Positions 1-8,635 of a stretch of 64,000 nt of DNA are shown one piece after another; positions within the stretch are counted from its first letter, which is position 1; every line of letters starts with the position of its first letter. A program made the position numbers and the translations under genes. The stretch lies in contig NZ_JAVDYC010000001.1 of NCBI RefSeq assembly GCF_031458255.1, positions 2,303,001 through 2,367,000 of the forward strand, in the 5' to 3' direction. The DNA comes from Catenuloplanes niger. Its GTDB lineage: Bacteria; Actinomycetota; Actinomycetes; Mycobacteriales; Micromonosporaceae. The notes beneath the pieces are model-generated. The model was not told the DNA's origin. It saw only the letters and a program-made list of their open reading frames with translations, and ran no database searches.

Positions 1-2
1 AC

Positions 3-125
3 GTGGAGTCGGTCATCATCCGCCAGGCGTCCGCGGAGGCGCGGGCCGGCCAGCTCGGCGCGCAGGTCGAGCAGCTCATGGCGGCCGCCCGGTCGGGTCC
101 CCGGCCGATCACCGATGCCCGCTGA
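3..125 (+). CDS. C-terminal fragment of an unidentified protein
   Basis: An open frame enters from the left edge and stops with TGA at 123-125. The visible 40 residues (VESVIIRQASAEARAGQLGA... ending PRPITDAR) are rich in Ala, Gln and Arg and look like a helical C-terminus. High G/C at third positions suggests real coding. No family can be named from so little sequence. It lies just upstream of the diguanylate cyclase on the same strand. Confidence 0.5.
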   Translation: MESVIIRQASAEARAGQLGAQVEQLMAAARSGPRPITDAR

Positions 126-204
126 GGGGAACGCCTCAGCCCGTGCCGGGCTGGACCGATCGGTACCCCACAGGGCCGCACGAACCGTACGGGAGGTGGG
201 CCGC

Positions 205-1386
205 ATGCCGGCGCGGTTCCCCGGCGGGCGCGGCGCCGCCCGGATGGCGATCGCGGGTCTGGCGCTGAGCCTGCTCGCGCTGGCCGCGCTCGCCATGGCC
301 TCGAACCTGGTCATGCAGCGCGCCACGTCCGGCGTCGGCCGGCTCAACCAGATCAGCGACGAGTGGGGCCAGGTCTTCCAGAGCCTGAACGCGGAGCAGG
401 ACGCGATGCGCGACTACCTGCGGGCCGGCAGCGACGTCGGGCGCAAGCCGCTCGCCTCGGTGATCGGCGCCGGCGAGCCGAGCCTGCTCTGGCTGGCCAC
501 GCACGCGGACGCGGACGACCGTCAGGCGGTGACGGTCGTGCTGCCCGCCTACCGGTCGTACGGCGCGACGCTGCACCGGATGATCGAGCTGGGCGACGGC
601 GAGGCGAGCGCGGAGGTGCAGTTGCAGGCCGCGCAGGCGGACCTGGCGGAGCAGGCGCTGCGGAAGCAGATCACCGCGCAGATGGACCGCACCCGGCTGG
701 AGACCACCGCGTTCCTGGAGGCGGCGGAGACGCAGAACAACCGGTTGCGTACCGCATCGCTGGTCATGATCGTGCTGGTGCTGCTGCCGCTCGGCCTGTC
801 CGCCGCCGTGCTGGTCGGCTACCAGCGGCGGATCGAGCGGCAGGCGGAGGCGAGCCGGTACCAGGCGTTGCACGACCCGCTGACCGGCCTGGCGAACCGG
901 TTGCTGCTGCACGAGCAGACCGACCGGGCGGTACGGGAGGCCGCGCGCCACGACGACCGGATCGCGCTGCTGCTGATCGACCTCAACCGGTTCAAGGAGG
1001 TCAACGACACGCTCGGGCACGCGGTCGGCGACCTCCTGCTGCAACGCGTCGCGGAGCGGCTCAAGACCGCGGTCCGCGACTCGGACACGGCCGCGCGCCT
1101 CGGCGGCGACGAGTTCGCGGTGCTGCTGCCGCGGCTGTCCACGACCGGCGACGCGCTGCTGGTGGCGCGCCGGATCGCGGACGCGTTCGCCGAACCGATC
1201 GTGCTCGACGACGGTCAGGTGCTGCGCAGCCACGGCAGCATCGGCATCTCGATCTACCCGGCGGACGCGGCGGACGCCAGTCAGCTGCTGCAGCACGCGG
1301 ACATCGCGATGTACGCGGCGAAACGCGCCGGGCTCGGGCCGACGATCTACACGGCCGCACTCGACGAGGAGCCCGCCACGCTGTAA
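205..1386 (+). CDS. membrane-bound diguanylate cyclase (GGDEF domain)
   Basis: A 393-residue sensor enzyme expected to make cyclic-di-GMP from two GTP. An N-terminal membrane helix (about residues 15-35) is followed by an extracytoplasmic helical region, a second membrane helix (near TASLVMIVLVLLPLGL) and a C-terminal GGDEF domain beginning LHDPLTGLANR. The signature RLGGDEFAVLL is intact, so the enzyme should be active; there is no EAL domain. I chose ATG 205 because GGGAGGTGGG lies just upstream (191-200); an in-frame ATG at 115 overlaps the upstream gene and lacks such a site. The input signal is unknown. Confidence 0.9.
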   Translation: MPARFPGGRGAARMAIAGLALSLLALAALAMASNLVMQRATSGVGRLNQISDEWGQVFQSLNAEQDAMRDYLRAGSDVGRKPLASVIGAGEPSLLWLATHADADDRQAVTVVLPAYRSYGATLHRMIELGDGEASAEVQLQAAQADLAEQALRKQITAQMDRTRLETTAFLEAAETQNNRLRTASLVMIVLVLLPLGLSAAVLVGYQRRIERQAEASRYQALHDPLTGLANRLLLHEQTDRAVREAARHDDRIALLLIDLNRFKEVNDTLGHAVGDLLLQRVAERLKTAVRDSDTAARLGGDEFAVLLPRLSTTGDALLVARRIADAFAEPIVLDDGQVLRSHGSIGISIYPADAADASQLLQHADIAMYAAKRAGLGPTIYTAALDEEPATL

Positions 1387-1467
1387 CACTTTTCCGCCGC
1401 CCGGCGCTGGGACATGAGGGGCCTTCCGCCTCCCGGCAACCGGACATATCAGGCGGGGAGGCGTTGG

Positions 1468-2076
1468 ATGCAGCAACCGGAGGACCTCGACGCCACGCTG
1501 CGCGCCGCGCAGTCCGGCGGCGAGGAGGCGTTCCGGCTGCTCTACCGCGTCCAGCAACCGGCCCTGCTGCGCTACCTGCGCGTCCTGGTCGGCGACGACG
1601 CCGAGGACGTGGCCTCGGAGGCGTGGCTGCAGATCGCGCGCGACCTGGCCGGGTTCTCCGGCGATTGGGACGGCTTCCGCGGCTGGACCGCGACCATCGC
1701 CCGGCACCGCGCCATGGACAGCCTGCGCGCGCAGCGCCGCCGCCCGGTCGCCACGCTGCCGGTCGACGCGCTGCCCGAGCCGCGGCTGACCACCGGCGAG
1801 GACGCGGCCGACCGGGCGCTCGAACTGCTCGACACGGAGGCGGCGGTCGCGCTGATCGCCACGCTCCCCCGCGACCAGGCCGAGGCCGTGATGCTGCGCG
1901 TGGTGATCGGGCTGGACGCGAAGGCGACCGGCCGGATCCTCGGCAAGCGCGCCGGCGCGGTGCGCACCGCGGCGTACCGGGGACTGCGGACGCTGGCCGA
2001 ACGCCTCGCACCGGCGGCCCGCCCGGCGCCCCGGGTGACACATTCGGCGACGCCGGCGCTGAGGCAGGTGAGATGA
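1468..2076 (+). CDS. ECF RNA polymerase sigma factor
   Basis: A 202-residue sigma-70 family protein of extracytoplasmic-function type. Region 2 is visible as ALLRYLRVLVGDDAEDVASE followed by FRGWTATIARHRAMDSLRAQ; region 4 is the helix-turn-helix in the last third (LPRDQAEAVMLRVVIGLDAK, then RAGAVRTAAYRGLRTL). The start is ATG 1468, preceded by GGGGAGGCG. Its stop overlaps the start of the next gene in ATGA, which points to translational coupling with a membrane partner, the usual arrangement of an ECF factor and its modulator. The regulon is unknown. Confidence 0.88.
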   Translation: MQQPEDLDATLRAAQSGGEEAFRLLYRVQQPALLRYLRVLVGDDAEDVASEAWLQIARDLAGFSGDWDGFRGWTATIARHRAMDSLRAQRRRPVATLPVDALPEPRLTTGEDAADRALELLDTEAAVALIATLPRDQAEAVMLRVVIGLDAKATGRILGKRAGAVRTAAYRGLRTLAERLAPAARPAPRVTHSATPALRQVR

Positions 2077-2816
2077 GCGGAGAGAAGATGGATCGCACGG
2101 CGCTGTCCCGGGAGGAGAGATCCCGCCTGGACGCGCTGCTCGCCGCCGTCTCCGCGCCCCCGCCGACCGACCGGGAACTGCCCGGCGAGGCCGCCGCGCT
2201 GGCCGCGTTCCGGGCCGCGCGGGACGCACCCCCGGCGCCGCGCCGCCGCCGGTCCGCGCTGCGCGACGTGCTGACCCGCGTGCTGACCGCGAAGGTCGCC
2301 ACGTTCGGTCTGGTCGCCGCGGCCGGGGTGGGCAGCGTCGCGCTGGCCACCGTGGCCGCGCCGTCGCCCGGCGGCGTCGAGGCGCGGCCGGCGCCCGCAC
2401 CGGCCCGCACGCAGACCACCCGCGCGCTGCCGTCCGCGACCCCGGCCGGCACCCCGGGCACCGCACCGGCGGCCCCGGCACCGGCCGCGCCGCTCGCCGT
2501 CCCGTCGCCGTCCACCGGCCGCCAGGCACCGGACCGGGACCAGCCCGGCCCGGGGCAGCTCTGCCGCGAGCTGGGCGACATGGACGACCGGCAGCGCGAC
2601 CGGGCGCTGCGCGACTACCGCTACCGCGACCTGGTTCGCGACGCGGGCGGCAGCGACCGGGTCGACCGATTCTGCGACGACCGGCGGCGCGACCGATGGC
2701 AGCCGTCGACCGACCCCACCGACCCTCGCGACAGCGAGCCCAGCGGCTACCCCAGCGGTGGGCCGAGCACGCCTCCCAGCGTCTCGCCGGCCCCCAAACC
2801 CCCGCCGCGGGGGTAG
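2073..2816 (+). CDS. single-pass membrane protein, probable modulator of the upstream sigma factor
   Basis: A 247-residue protein coupled by ATGA overlap to the ECF sigma gene. The first ~70 residues are charged and cytoplasmic-like (SREERSRLDALLAAV), then comes one membrane helix (AKVATFGLVAAAGVGSVALA), then a Pro/Ala/Thr-rich extracytoplasmic stretch, a charged Arg/Asp-rich segment (DMDDRQRDRALRDYRYRDL) and a Pro/Ser tail. The layout fits an anti-sigma factor, but no zinc-binding HxxxCxxC anti-sigma motif is visible, so the role rests on context only. An alternative start is ATG 2088. Confidence 0.7.
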   Translation: MSGEKMDRTALSREERSRLDALLAAVSAPPPTDRELPGEAAALAAFRAARDAPPAPRRRRSALRDVLTRVLTAKVATFGLVAAAGVGSVALATVAAPSPGGVEARPAPAPARTQTTRALPSATPAGTPGTAPAAPAPAAPLAVPSPSTGRQAPDRDQPGPGQLCRELGDMDDRQRDRALRDYRYRDLVRDAGGSDRVDRFCDDRRRDRWQPSTDPTDPRDSEPSGYPSGGPSTPPSVSPAPKPPPRG

Positions 2817-2824
2817 CACCGGCG

Positions 2825-2863
2825 CCGGCGGGGGTGAACCACGGCAGCGTTCACCCCCGCCGG
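2825..2863 (+). terminator. hairpin terminator after the sigma/membrane-protein operon
   Basis: Perfect 15-bp inverted repeat, arms 2825-2839 (CCGGCGGGGGTGAAC) and 2849-2863, with a 9-nt loop, starting 8 bases after the stop codon. No T-tract follows. Confidence 0.65.
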
Positions 2864-3072
2864 TCGCCGCACCGACAGCCGTCCCGCGGGCGTCCCTAAC
2901 CCCGCCCGCGGGACGGCGCCGGCACCCGGGTGCGGAAGGGCGAAGGTCTTTCTTCCCGCGTCCGCCGAGGGCGGGTTCCGCATGCTCCCGCGGGCCCCGG
3001 TCGTCGCCGAGGGCTCCTCCCTGCCGGATCCGTGGGCGCACGAACGACGACCCACGGTGGCGGGCGGGCACG

Positions 3073-3101
3073 AAAAAGCCGCCGGGTCGGCACCCGGCGG
3101 C
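3073..3101 (-). terminator. intrinsic terminator of glnA2
   Basis: On the minus strand a 10-bp GC stem (GCCGCCGGGT with its complement, 3078-3087 and 3092-3101) is followed directly by five T (complement of 3073-3077), the classic rho-independent form. It lies about 100 bases beyond the glnA2 stop. Confidence 0.75.
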
Positions 3102-3160
3102 AGCTCGGTTCGGCGCGCGACGTGCGATCTCGACGGCCCTCGGGCCGGTGAGAACGATCG

Positions 3161-3188
3161 CGGGCCCGGACCGTACGGTCCGGGCCCG
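3161..3188. terminator. 28-bp perfect palindrome just past glnA2
   Basis: Two 14-nt halves (CGGGCCCGGACCGT and its complement) form a loopless palindrome 12 bases beyond the glnA2 stop. As RNA it would fold into a very stable hairpin, probably a first terminator or 3'-end protector ahead of the T-tract terminator at 3073-3101. Confidence 0.5.
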
Positions 3189-3199
3189 GTCGCGGTGGT

Positions 3200-4552
3200 C
3201 TAGAGCGCGCCGAGGTAGCGCTGGCGCTCGTAGGGGGTGACCTCGCGGCGGTACTGCTCCCACTCGCTGCGCTTGTTGCGCAGGAAGAAGTCGAAGACGT
3301 GCTCGCCGAGGACCTCGGCGACCAGCTCGGAGCCGGCCATCGCCTCGACCGCCTCGGAGAGGTTCTCCGGCAGCGACTCGTAGCCCATCGCCTTGCGCTC
3401 GTCGTTGGACAGCGACCAGACGTCGTCCTCCGCGCCCGGCGGCAGCTCGTAGCCCTCCTCGATGCCCTTCAGGCCGGCACCGAGCATGACCGCGAAGCCG
3501 AGGTACGGGTTGACCGCGGAGTCCAGCGACCGGATCTCGACGCGCGCCGAGTTCGGCTTGCCGTACGCGGGGACGCGGACCAGCGCGGAGCGGTTGAGGT
3601 GACCCCAGCACACGTACGCCGGGGACTCGGTGATCTGGTTCGGCAGCTGCTGCGGGAAGAGCCGCTTGTACGAGTTGACCCACTGGTTGGTGACCGCGGT
3701 GTACTCCCGCGCGTGCACCAGCAGGCCGGCGATGAACGCCTTCGCCACCTTGGACAGCTTCATCGGGTCGCTGGCGTCGTGGAAGACGTTGCGCTCGCCC
3801 TCCATCAGCGACAGGTGCGTGTGCATGCCGCTGCCGGGCTGGTCGGTGAACGGCTTCGGCATGAACGTGGCGCGCACGCCGTGCGAGAGCGCCACCTCCT
3901 TGATCACGTGCCGGAACGTCATGATGTTGTCGGCCGTGGTGAGCGCGTCCGCGTACCGCAGGTCGATCTCCTGCTGGCCGGGCGCGACCTCGTGGTGGCT
4001 GAACTCGACGGAGATGCCGAGCCGCTCCAGCGCGAGCACGGCCTGCCGGCGGAAGTCCCGCGCGACCGCGTGCGTGGTGTGCTCGAAGTAGCCGCCGGTG
4101 TCGACCGGCGTGGGGACCGAGCCGTCCAGCGGCCCGTTCTCCAGCAGGAAGAACTCGATCTCCGGGTGCGTGTAGAAGGTGAAGCCCTTCTCCGCGGCCT
4201 TGGAGAGCATGCGGCGCAGCACGTGACGCGGGTCGGCCCAGGACGGGCTGCCGTCGGGGAGCAGGATGTCGCAGAACATCCGCGCGCTCTCGCCGCTGAC
4301 CCCGCCCTCGAACGGGAACACCTGGAACGTGGTCGGGTCCGGCATGGCGACCATGTCGGACTCGAAGACGCGGGCGAAGCCCTCGATCGCCGAGCCGTCG
4401 AAGCCGATGCCCTCCTCGAAGGCGGACTCCAGCTCGGCCGGCGCGACCGAGACGCTCTTCAGCGTGCCCAGCACATCCGTGAACCAGAGCCGGACGAATC
4501 GGATGTCGCGCTCTTCCAACGTGCGGAGCACGAACTCCTGCTGTCGGTCCAC
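3200..4552 (-). CDS. glnA2: glutamine synthetase GlnA2-type (type I)
   Basis: A 450-residue type I glutamine synthetase, joining ammonia and glutamate with ATP use. It begins MDRQQEFVLRTLEERDIRFV, which matches my memory of mycobacterial GlnA2 (Rv2222c) nearly residue for residue, and carries family blocks GFDGSAIEGFARV, PEIEFFLLENG, GSGMHTHLSL, SARVEIRS and the tail HVFDFFLRNKRSEWEQYRR. The adenylylation-site region typical of GlnA1 is absent, as in GlnA2 proteins. Length is normal. No operon partner follows; two hairpins lie downstream. Its position near panB copies the mycobacterial gene order. Confidence 0.95.
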   Translation of the reverse strand: MDRQQEFVLRTLEERDIRFVRLWFTDVLGTLKSVSVAPAELESAFEEGIGFDGSAIEGFARVFESDMVAMPDPTTFQVFPFEGGVSGESARMFCDILLPDGSPSWADPRHVLRRMLSKAAEKGFTFYTHPEIEFFLLENGPLDGSVPTPVDTGGYFEHTTHAVARDFRRQAVLALERLGISVEFSHHEVAPGQQEIDLRYADALTTADNIMTFRHVIKEVALSHGVRATFMPKPFTDQPGSGMHTHLSLMEGERNVFHDASDPMKLSKVAKAFIAGLLVHAREYTAVTNQWVNSYKRLFPQQLPNQITESPAYVCWGHLNRSALVRVPAYGKPNSARVEIRSLDSAVNPYLGFAVMLGAGLKGIEEGYELPPGAEDDVWSLSNDERKAMGYESLPENLSEAVEAMAGSELVAEVLGEHVFDFFLRNKRSEWEQYRREVTPYERQRYLGAL

Positions 4553-4818
4553 CTCTTTACCCCTCGCAACGACGTGCCTGTTAGTCCCGGACGGCCGCCG
4601 GATACGGGGTGCCGACCGCCTGCTGGAGACCTTACGCCCACCTGGGCCGGACGGCCTGGCGCACGGTGCAAACCCCCACCGCAGCGCTCAGCGGCGCCAG
4701 TGTCTCCCGGTCCGGTTTCGTACGTGTTACGAGGCATTCGAACACGCCGATCCGGGCGCCGCGCGCGCAACCTGTCCGGCTCGCAGCCGTTGGTACCAAT
4801 CGGACGGAGGGAGCGCAC

Positions 4819-5649
4819 ATGCGACACCTGAGCGGGCGGCCCTTGACGGTCGCCGGCGGTCTGCTGCTCGGCCTGCTGCTCGCCGCCGTCCTGCTGGCGC
4901 TGAACGTGATGGGCGTGCACGTGGACGAACGCCCGCCGCCGCGCGCCGCCGCCACCACCACCGGGGCGGGCACGCCGCTCACCGGCAACCAGCCCGAGCT
5001 GACCCGCGCGCTGCTGTCCCGCGCGGACCTGGGCGAGCGCTTCACGCCCGCGCCGACGCCGACGGCGGTGACCGCGACCACACGTCCGCCGGAGCCCGCC
5101 GCACCGTCCACCACCGCGCCGTCCGCTCCGGCCGCGCGCGCCGAGCGCTGCCGCACGCTGTTCGACGCGCCGTGGGAGCTGGTGCCGGCCGGCCACGCGC
5201 TCACCGATCAGGCCATGACGGACCTCAACCCGTCCGGCGGTACGGGTGGGAGCGCGCCGGCCCCGCCGCTGCTGCCCCGGCTGCGGCAGACGCTGTCGCT
5301 CTTCGCGGACGACGGCGCCGCGGCCGCGTACGACGCGATCCGCACGTCGGTCGCCGACTGCCGGACGTTCGAGACCACGCTGGAGGACGGCACGTCGGCC
5401 ACGGTCTCGCTCCACGAGCTGGAGGTGACCGGCGGCGGCGCGGACGGCGCGTACGCGGTCCGGATCACCGCGACCGGCGGGGACCGGACGCTCACCGGCT
5501 ACCTCGCGGTGGGCCGGGTCGGCCAGATGCTCTCCGTGCTGCGCACGGTCGGCCCGGAGGGGACGGTCGACTCCGGCGACGCGGATCTCACGCTGGATCT
5601 CGCGGTCGACAAGATGGAGTTGCTCGACGGCGTGATGGACTCGGACTGA
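4819..5649 (+). CDS. membrane-anchored protein with an extracytoplasmic domain
   Basis: A 276-residue protein with one N-terminal membrane helix (VAGGLLLGLLLAAVLLALNV), an Ala/Pro/Thr linker and a folded domain from about residue 55. It holds two cysteines spaced like a disulfide pair (ERCRTLF and VADCRTF) and ends in alternating beta-like segments (YAVRITATGGDRTLTGYLA). The pattern recalls PknH_C-type extracellular sensor domains of actinobacteria, but that is only a resemblance. Start ATG 4819 follows CGGAGGGAG. It is divergent from glnA2 and ahead of nadE on the same strand. Confidence 0.7.
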   Translation: MRHLSGRPLTVAGGLLLGLLLAAVLLALNVMGVHVDERPPPRAAATTTGAGTPLTGNQPELTRALLSRADLGERFTPAPTPTAVTATTRPPEPAAPSTTAPSAPAARAERCRTLFDAPWELVPAGHALTDQAMTDLNPSGGTGGSAPAPPLLPRLRQTLSLFADDGAAAAYDAIRTSVADCRTFETTLEDGTSATVSLHELEVTGGGADGAYAVRITATGGDRTLTGYLAVGRVGQMLSVLRTVGPEGTVDSGDADLTLDLAVDKMELLDGVMDSD

Positions 5650-5717
5650 GTCAAACGTGGCCCGGTTAACACTCCCGAATGCGGCGTGACCGGGGTCCGG
5701 CAGGGAAAGATGAGCAC

Positions 5718-7538
5718 ATGCCCACGTTGCGACTCGCGCTTGCCCAGGTGAACCCGACCGTCGGAGACATTCCGGGAAACGCCGCGCTGGTGCGCCGCTG
5801 GACGCGCGCCGCCGCCGACTCCGGTGCCCACCTGGTCGCCTTTCCGGAGATGATGCTGACCGGCTACCCGGTCGAGGACCTGGTCTACCGCGAGTCGTTC
5901 GTGGCCGCGTCCCGCGCCGCGCTCGACGCGCTCGCCGCCGACCTGGCCGCGGACGGCCTCGGCGAACTGCCGGTGATCGTGGGCTACCTGGACTCGGACG
6001 GCCCGGCCCGGATCCGCGCGGACGCCACCCCCGGCCGCGGCCCGCGCAACGCGTCCGCGGTGCTGCACGGCGGCACGGTCGTCGCCCGCTACTTCAAGCA
6101 CCACCTGCCCAACTACGGGGTCTTCGACGAGGACCGCTACTTCGTCGCCGGCTCCGAGCTGACCGTGACGCGGATCGCCGGCGTCGACGTGGCGCTCACC
6201 ATCTGCGAGGACATCTGGCAGGCCGGCGGCCCGTTCGCGGTCGCCCGGGAGGCCCGCGTCGGGCTGGTCGTCAACATCAACGGCTCGCCGTACGAGCTGG
6301 ACAAGGACGACGTGCGACTGCCGCTGGTGCAGCGCCGCGCGGCCGAGGCCGGCGCCACCGTCGCCTACGTGAACATGGTCGGCGGCCAGGACGAGCTGGT
6401 CTTCGACGGCGATTCGATGATCGTGGCCGCGGACGGCACGCTGCTCGCCCGCGCGCCGCAGTTCACCGAGACCATGCTGATCCACGACCTTCCGCTGCCC
6501 GCGGCCGGCTCCGCGCCCGCGTCCGCGCCGATCACGACCGGGGAGACTCCCGCCGAGTCCGGTGAGGCGCCCGGCGGCGAGACCACCGGCGCCGGCCGCG
6601 CCGAGATGGGCATCGTCCGCGTCGCCGTCTCGGACACCGCGCCGCCGCTCTCCGGCGCCGGCCTGGAGGGCGGCATCGTGGAGCGGTGCGTCCCGGAGGA
6701 GGAGATCTGGCGCGCGCTGGTCCTCGGCCTGCGCGACTACGTGGAGAAGAACGGCTTCCCGTCCGTGGTGCTGGGCCTCTCCGGCGGCATCGACTCGGCC
6801 GTGGTCGCCACGATCGCGGTCGACGCGCTCGGCGGCCGGCGGGTCACCGGCGTCTCGATGCCCAGCGAGTTCAGCTCCGAGCACTCCCGGGACGACGCGG
6901 CCGACCTGGCCAAGCGGCAGGGCGTGGACTACCGGGTGCAGCCGATCGCGCCGATGGTGGACGCGTTCCTGGCCAACCTCACGCTCTCCGGGCTCGCGGT
7001 GGAGAACCTCCAGGCCCGGGTGCGCGGCATCACCCTGATGGCGCTCTCCAACCAGGAGGGCCACCTGGTGCTGACCACCGGCAACAAGAGCGAGCTCGCG
7101 GTCGGCTACTCCACGCTCTACGGCGACTCGGTCGGCGGCTTCAACCCGATCAAGGACGTGCCGAAGACGCTGGTCTGGAAGCTGGCCCGGTGGCGCAACG
7201 AGGAGGCACTGCGCCGCGGCGAGACGCCGCCGATCCCGGAGAACTCGATCTCCAAGCCGCCGAGCGCGGAGCTGCGCCCCGGCCAGCTCGACTCGGACTC
7301 GCTGCCGGACTACGACGTGCTGGACGCGATCCTGGACGGATACGTGCACGGCGACCTGGGCCGGGACGGCCTGGTCGCGGCCGGTCACGACCCCGCGGTC
7401 GTCGACCGTACGCTGCGGCTGGTCGACATCGCGGAGTACAAGCGCCGCCAGTCCGCCCCCGGCACCAAGATCTCGATCAAGGCGTTCGGTCGGGACCGGC
7501 GGCTGCCGATCACCAACCGGTTCCGCGAGAACCCGTAA
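5718..7538 (+). CDS. nadE: glutamine-dependent NAD+ synthetase
   Basis: A 606-residue two-domain enzyme making NAD+ from deamido-NAD+, ATP and glutamine-derived ammonia. The N-terminal nitrilase-type glutaminase shows its triad: E44 (AFPEMMLTGYP), K127 (YFKHHLPNYG) and C163 (LTICEDIW). The C-terminal synthetase has the ATP-pyrophosphatase P-loop LGLSGGIDSA (about residues 355-360), TTGNKSE and the end FRENP. The two are joined by a long Gly/Pro/Thr-rich linker (about residues 270-315). Start ATG 5718 follows GGGAAAG; an earlier in-frame start has no ribosome site. Confidence 0.95.
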   Translation: MPTLRLALAQVNPTVGDIPGNAALVRRWTRAAADSGAHLVAFPEMMLTGYPVEDLVYRESFVAASRAALDALAADLAADGLGELPVIVGYLDSDGPARIRADATPGRGPRNASAVLHGGTVVARYFKHHLPNYGVFDEDRYFVAGSELTVTRIAGVDVALTICEDIWQAGGPFAVAREARVGLVVNINGSPYELDKDDVRLPLVQRRAAEAGATVAYVNMVGGQDELVFDGDSMIVAADGTLLARAPQFTETMLIHDLPLPAAGSAPASAPITTGETPAESGEAPGGETTGAGRAEMGIVRVAVSDTAPPLSGAGLEGGIVERCVPEEEIWRALVLGLRDYVEKNGFPSVVLGLSGGIDSAVVATIAVDALGGRRVTGVSMPSEFSSEHSRDDAADLAKRQGVDYRVQPIAPMVDAFLANLTLSGLAVENLQARVRGITLMALSNQEGHLVLTTGNKSELAVGYSTLYGDSVGGFNPIKDVPKTLVWKLARWRNEEALRRGETPPIPENSISKPPSAELRPGQLDSDSLPDYDVLDAILDGYVHGDLGRDGLVAAGHDPAVVDRTLRLVDIAEYKRRQSAPGTKISIKAFGRDRRLPITNRFRENP

Positions 7539-7657
7539 CAATCCATCAACGCGTGTGAAATCTTCCACTACCTCTCCGGACCCGGCGCTCCCGGTGGGAC
7601 CATTCCGCTAGGAGCCCGGGGACCGCGAGCGCGGCCTCGAGGTGAGAGGAGACTCCG

Positions 7658-8494
7658 ATGACCGAGGACATCCCCACGCTGTACGGCATCGCCGCCGGCC
7701 GCCGGATCCGCACGCGGGACCTGGTCGCCGCCAAACAGCGCGGCGAACGCTGGCCCATGCTGACCTCGTACGACCAGTACACCGCCGCGATCTTCGACCG
7801 GGCCGGCATCCCGGTGCTGCTGGTCGGCGACTCCGCCGCGAACAACGTCTTCGGGTACGAGACCACCGTCCCGGTCACGGTCGACGACCTGCTGCCGCTG
7901 GTCCGGGCCGTGGTGCGCGCGACCAGCGGCGCGCTCGTCGTCGCGGACCTGCCGTTCGGCTCCTACGAGGAGGGGCCGACCCAGGCGCTGCGCACCGCGG
8001 TGCGGTTCATGAAGGAGGGCGGCGCCCACGCGGTCAAGCTGGAGGGCGGCACCCGCGTCGCCGCGCAGATAGCGGCGATCACCGGCGCCGGCATCCCGGT
8101 GATGGCGCACATCGGCTTCACGCCGCAGAGCGAGCACGTGATCGGCGGCTACCGCGTCCAGGGCCGCGGCGAGGACGCGGACCGGCTGCTCGCGGACGCG
8201 CGCGCGGTCGCCGAGGCGGGCGCGTTCGCGGTGGTCCTCGAGATGGTGCCCGGCGAGGTCGCCAAGCGCGTCACGCACGAGCTGGAGATCCCGACCGTGG
8301 GCATCGGCGCCGGGCCGGACACGGACGCGCAGGTGCTGGTCTGGCAGGACATGGCCGGCCTGCGCACCGGCAAGGCCCCCCGCTTCGTCAAACGCTACGC
8401 CGACCTGGCGGGCGAGCTGACCCGCGCGACCCGCGCGTTCGCGGACGAGGTCCGCGGCGGCGAGTTCCCGGCGGGCGAGCACACGTTCAACTGA
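7658..8494 (+). CDS. panB: 3-methyl-2-oxobutanoate hydroxymethyltransferase
   Basis: A 278-residue PanB making ketopantoate from alpha-ketoisovalerate and methylene-tetrahydrofolate, the first step of pantothenate synthesis. Family blocks include [67 protein letters not shown] (catalytic Glu region) and [16 protein letters not shown]. The ribosome site GAGGTGAGAGGAG is strong. Length is normal. No panC or panD is nearby; the setting beside glnA2 and nadE is a conserved actinobacterial neighbourhood. Confidence 0.96.
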   Translation: MTEDIPTLYGIAAGRRIRTRDLVAAKQRGERWPMLTSYDQYTAAIFDRAGIPVLLVGDSAANNVFGYETTVPVTVDDLLPLVRAVVRATSGALVVADLPFGSYEEGPTQALRTAVRFMKEGGAHAVKLEGGTRVAAQIAAITGAGIPVMAHIGFTPQSEHVIGGYRVQGRGEDADRLLADARAVAEAGAFAVVLEMVPGEVAKRVTHELEIPTVGIGAGPDTDAQVLVWQDMAGLRTGKAPRFVKRYADLAGELTRATRAFADEVRGGEFPAGEHTFN

Positions 8495-8503
8495 CCCGGT
8501 ACG

Positions 8504-8531
8504 GCTCAGGGCCGCCGCGGCGGCCCTGAGC
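8504..8531. terminator. 28-bp palindrome between convergent genes
   Basis: Arms 8504-8516 (GCTCAGGGCCGCC) and 8519-8531 are perfect complements around GC. It starts 10 bases after panB and faces the convergent repeat-protein gene, so it probably ends transcripts from both sides. Confidence 0.6.
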
Positions 8532-8635
8532 CCGTCGTTCACTCCGTACCGGTCAGCCGGTCACGCGGCCACGCCCGGCCTTCACCGGCGCGACGACCCC
8601 GGCGTCCGACGCCCCGCCACGCTCCCGTGCCGACG

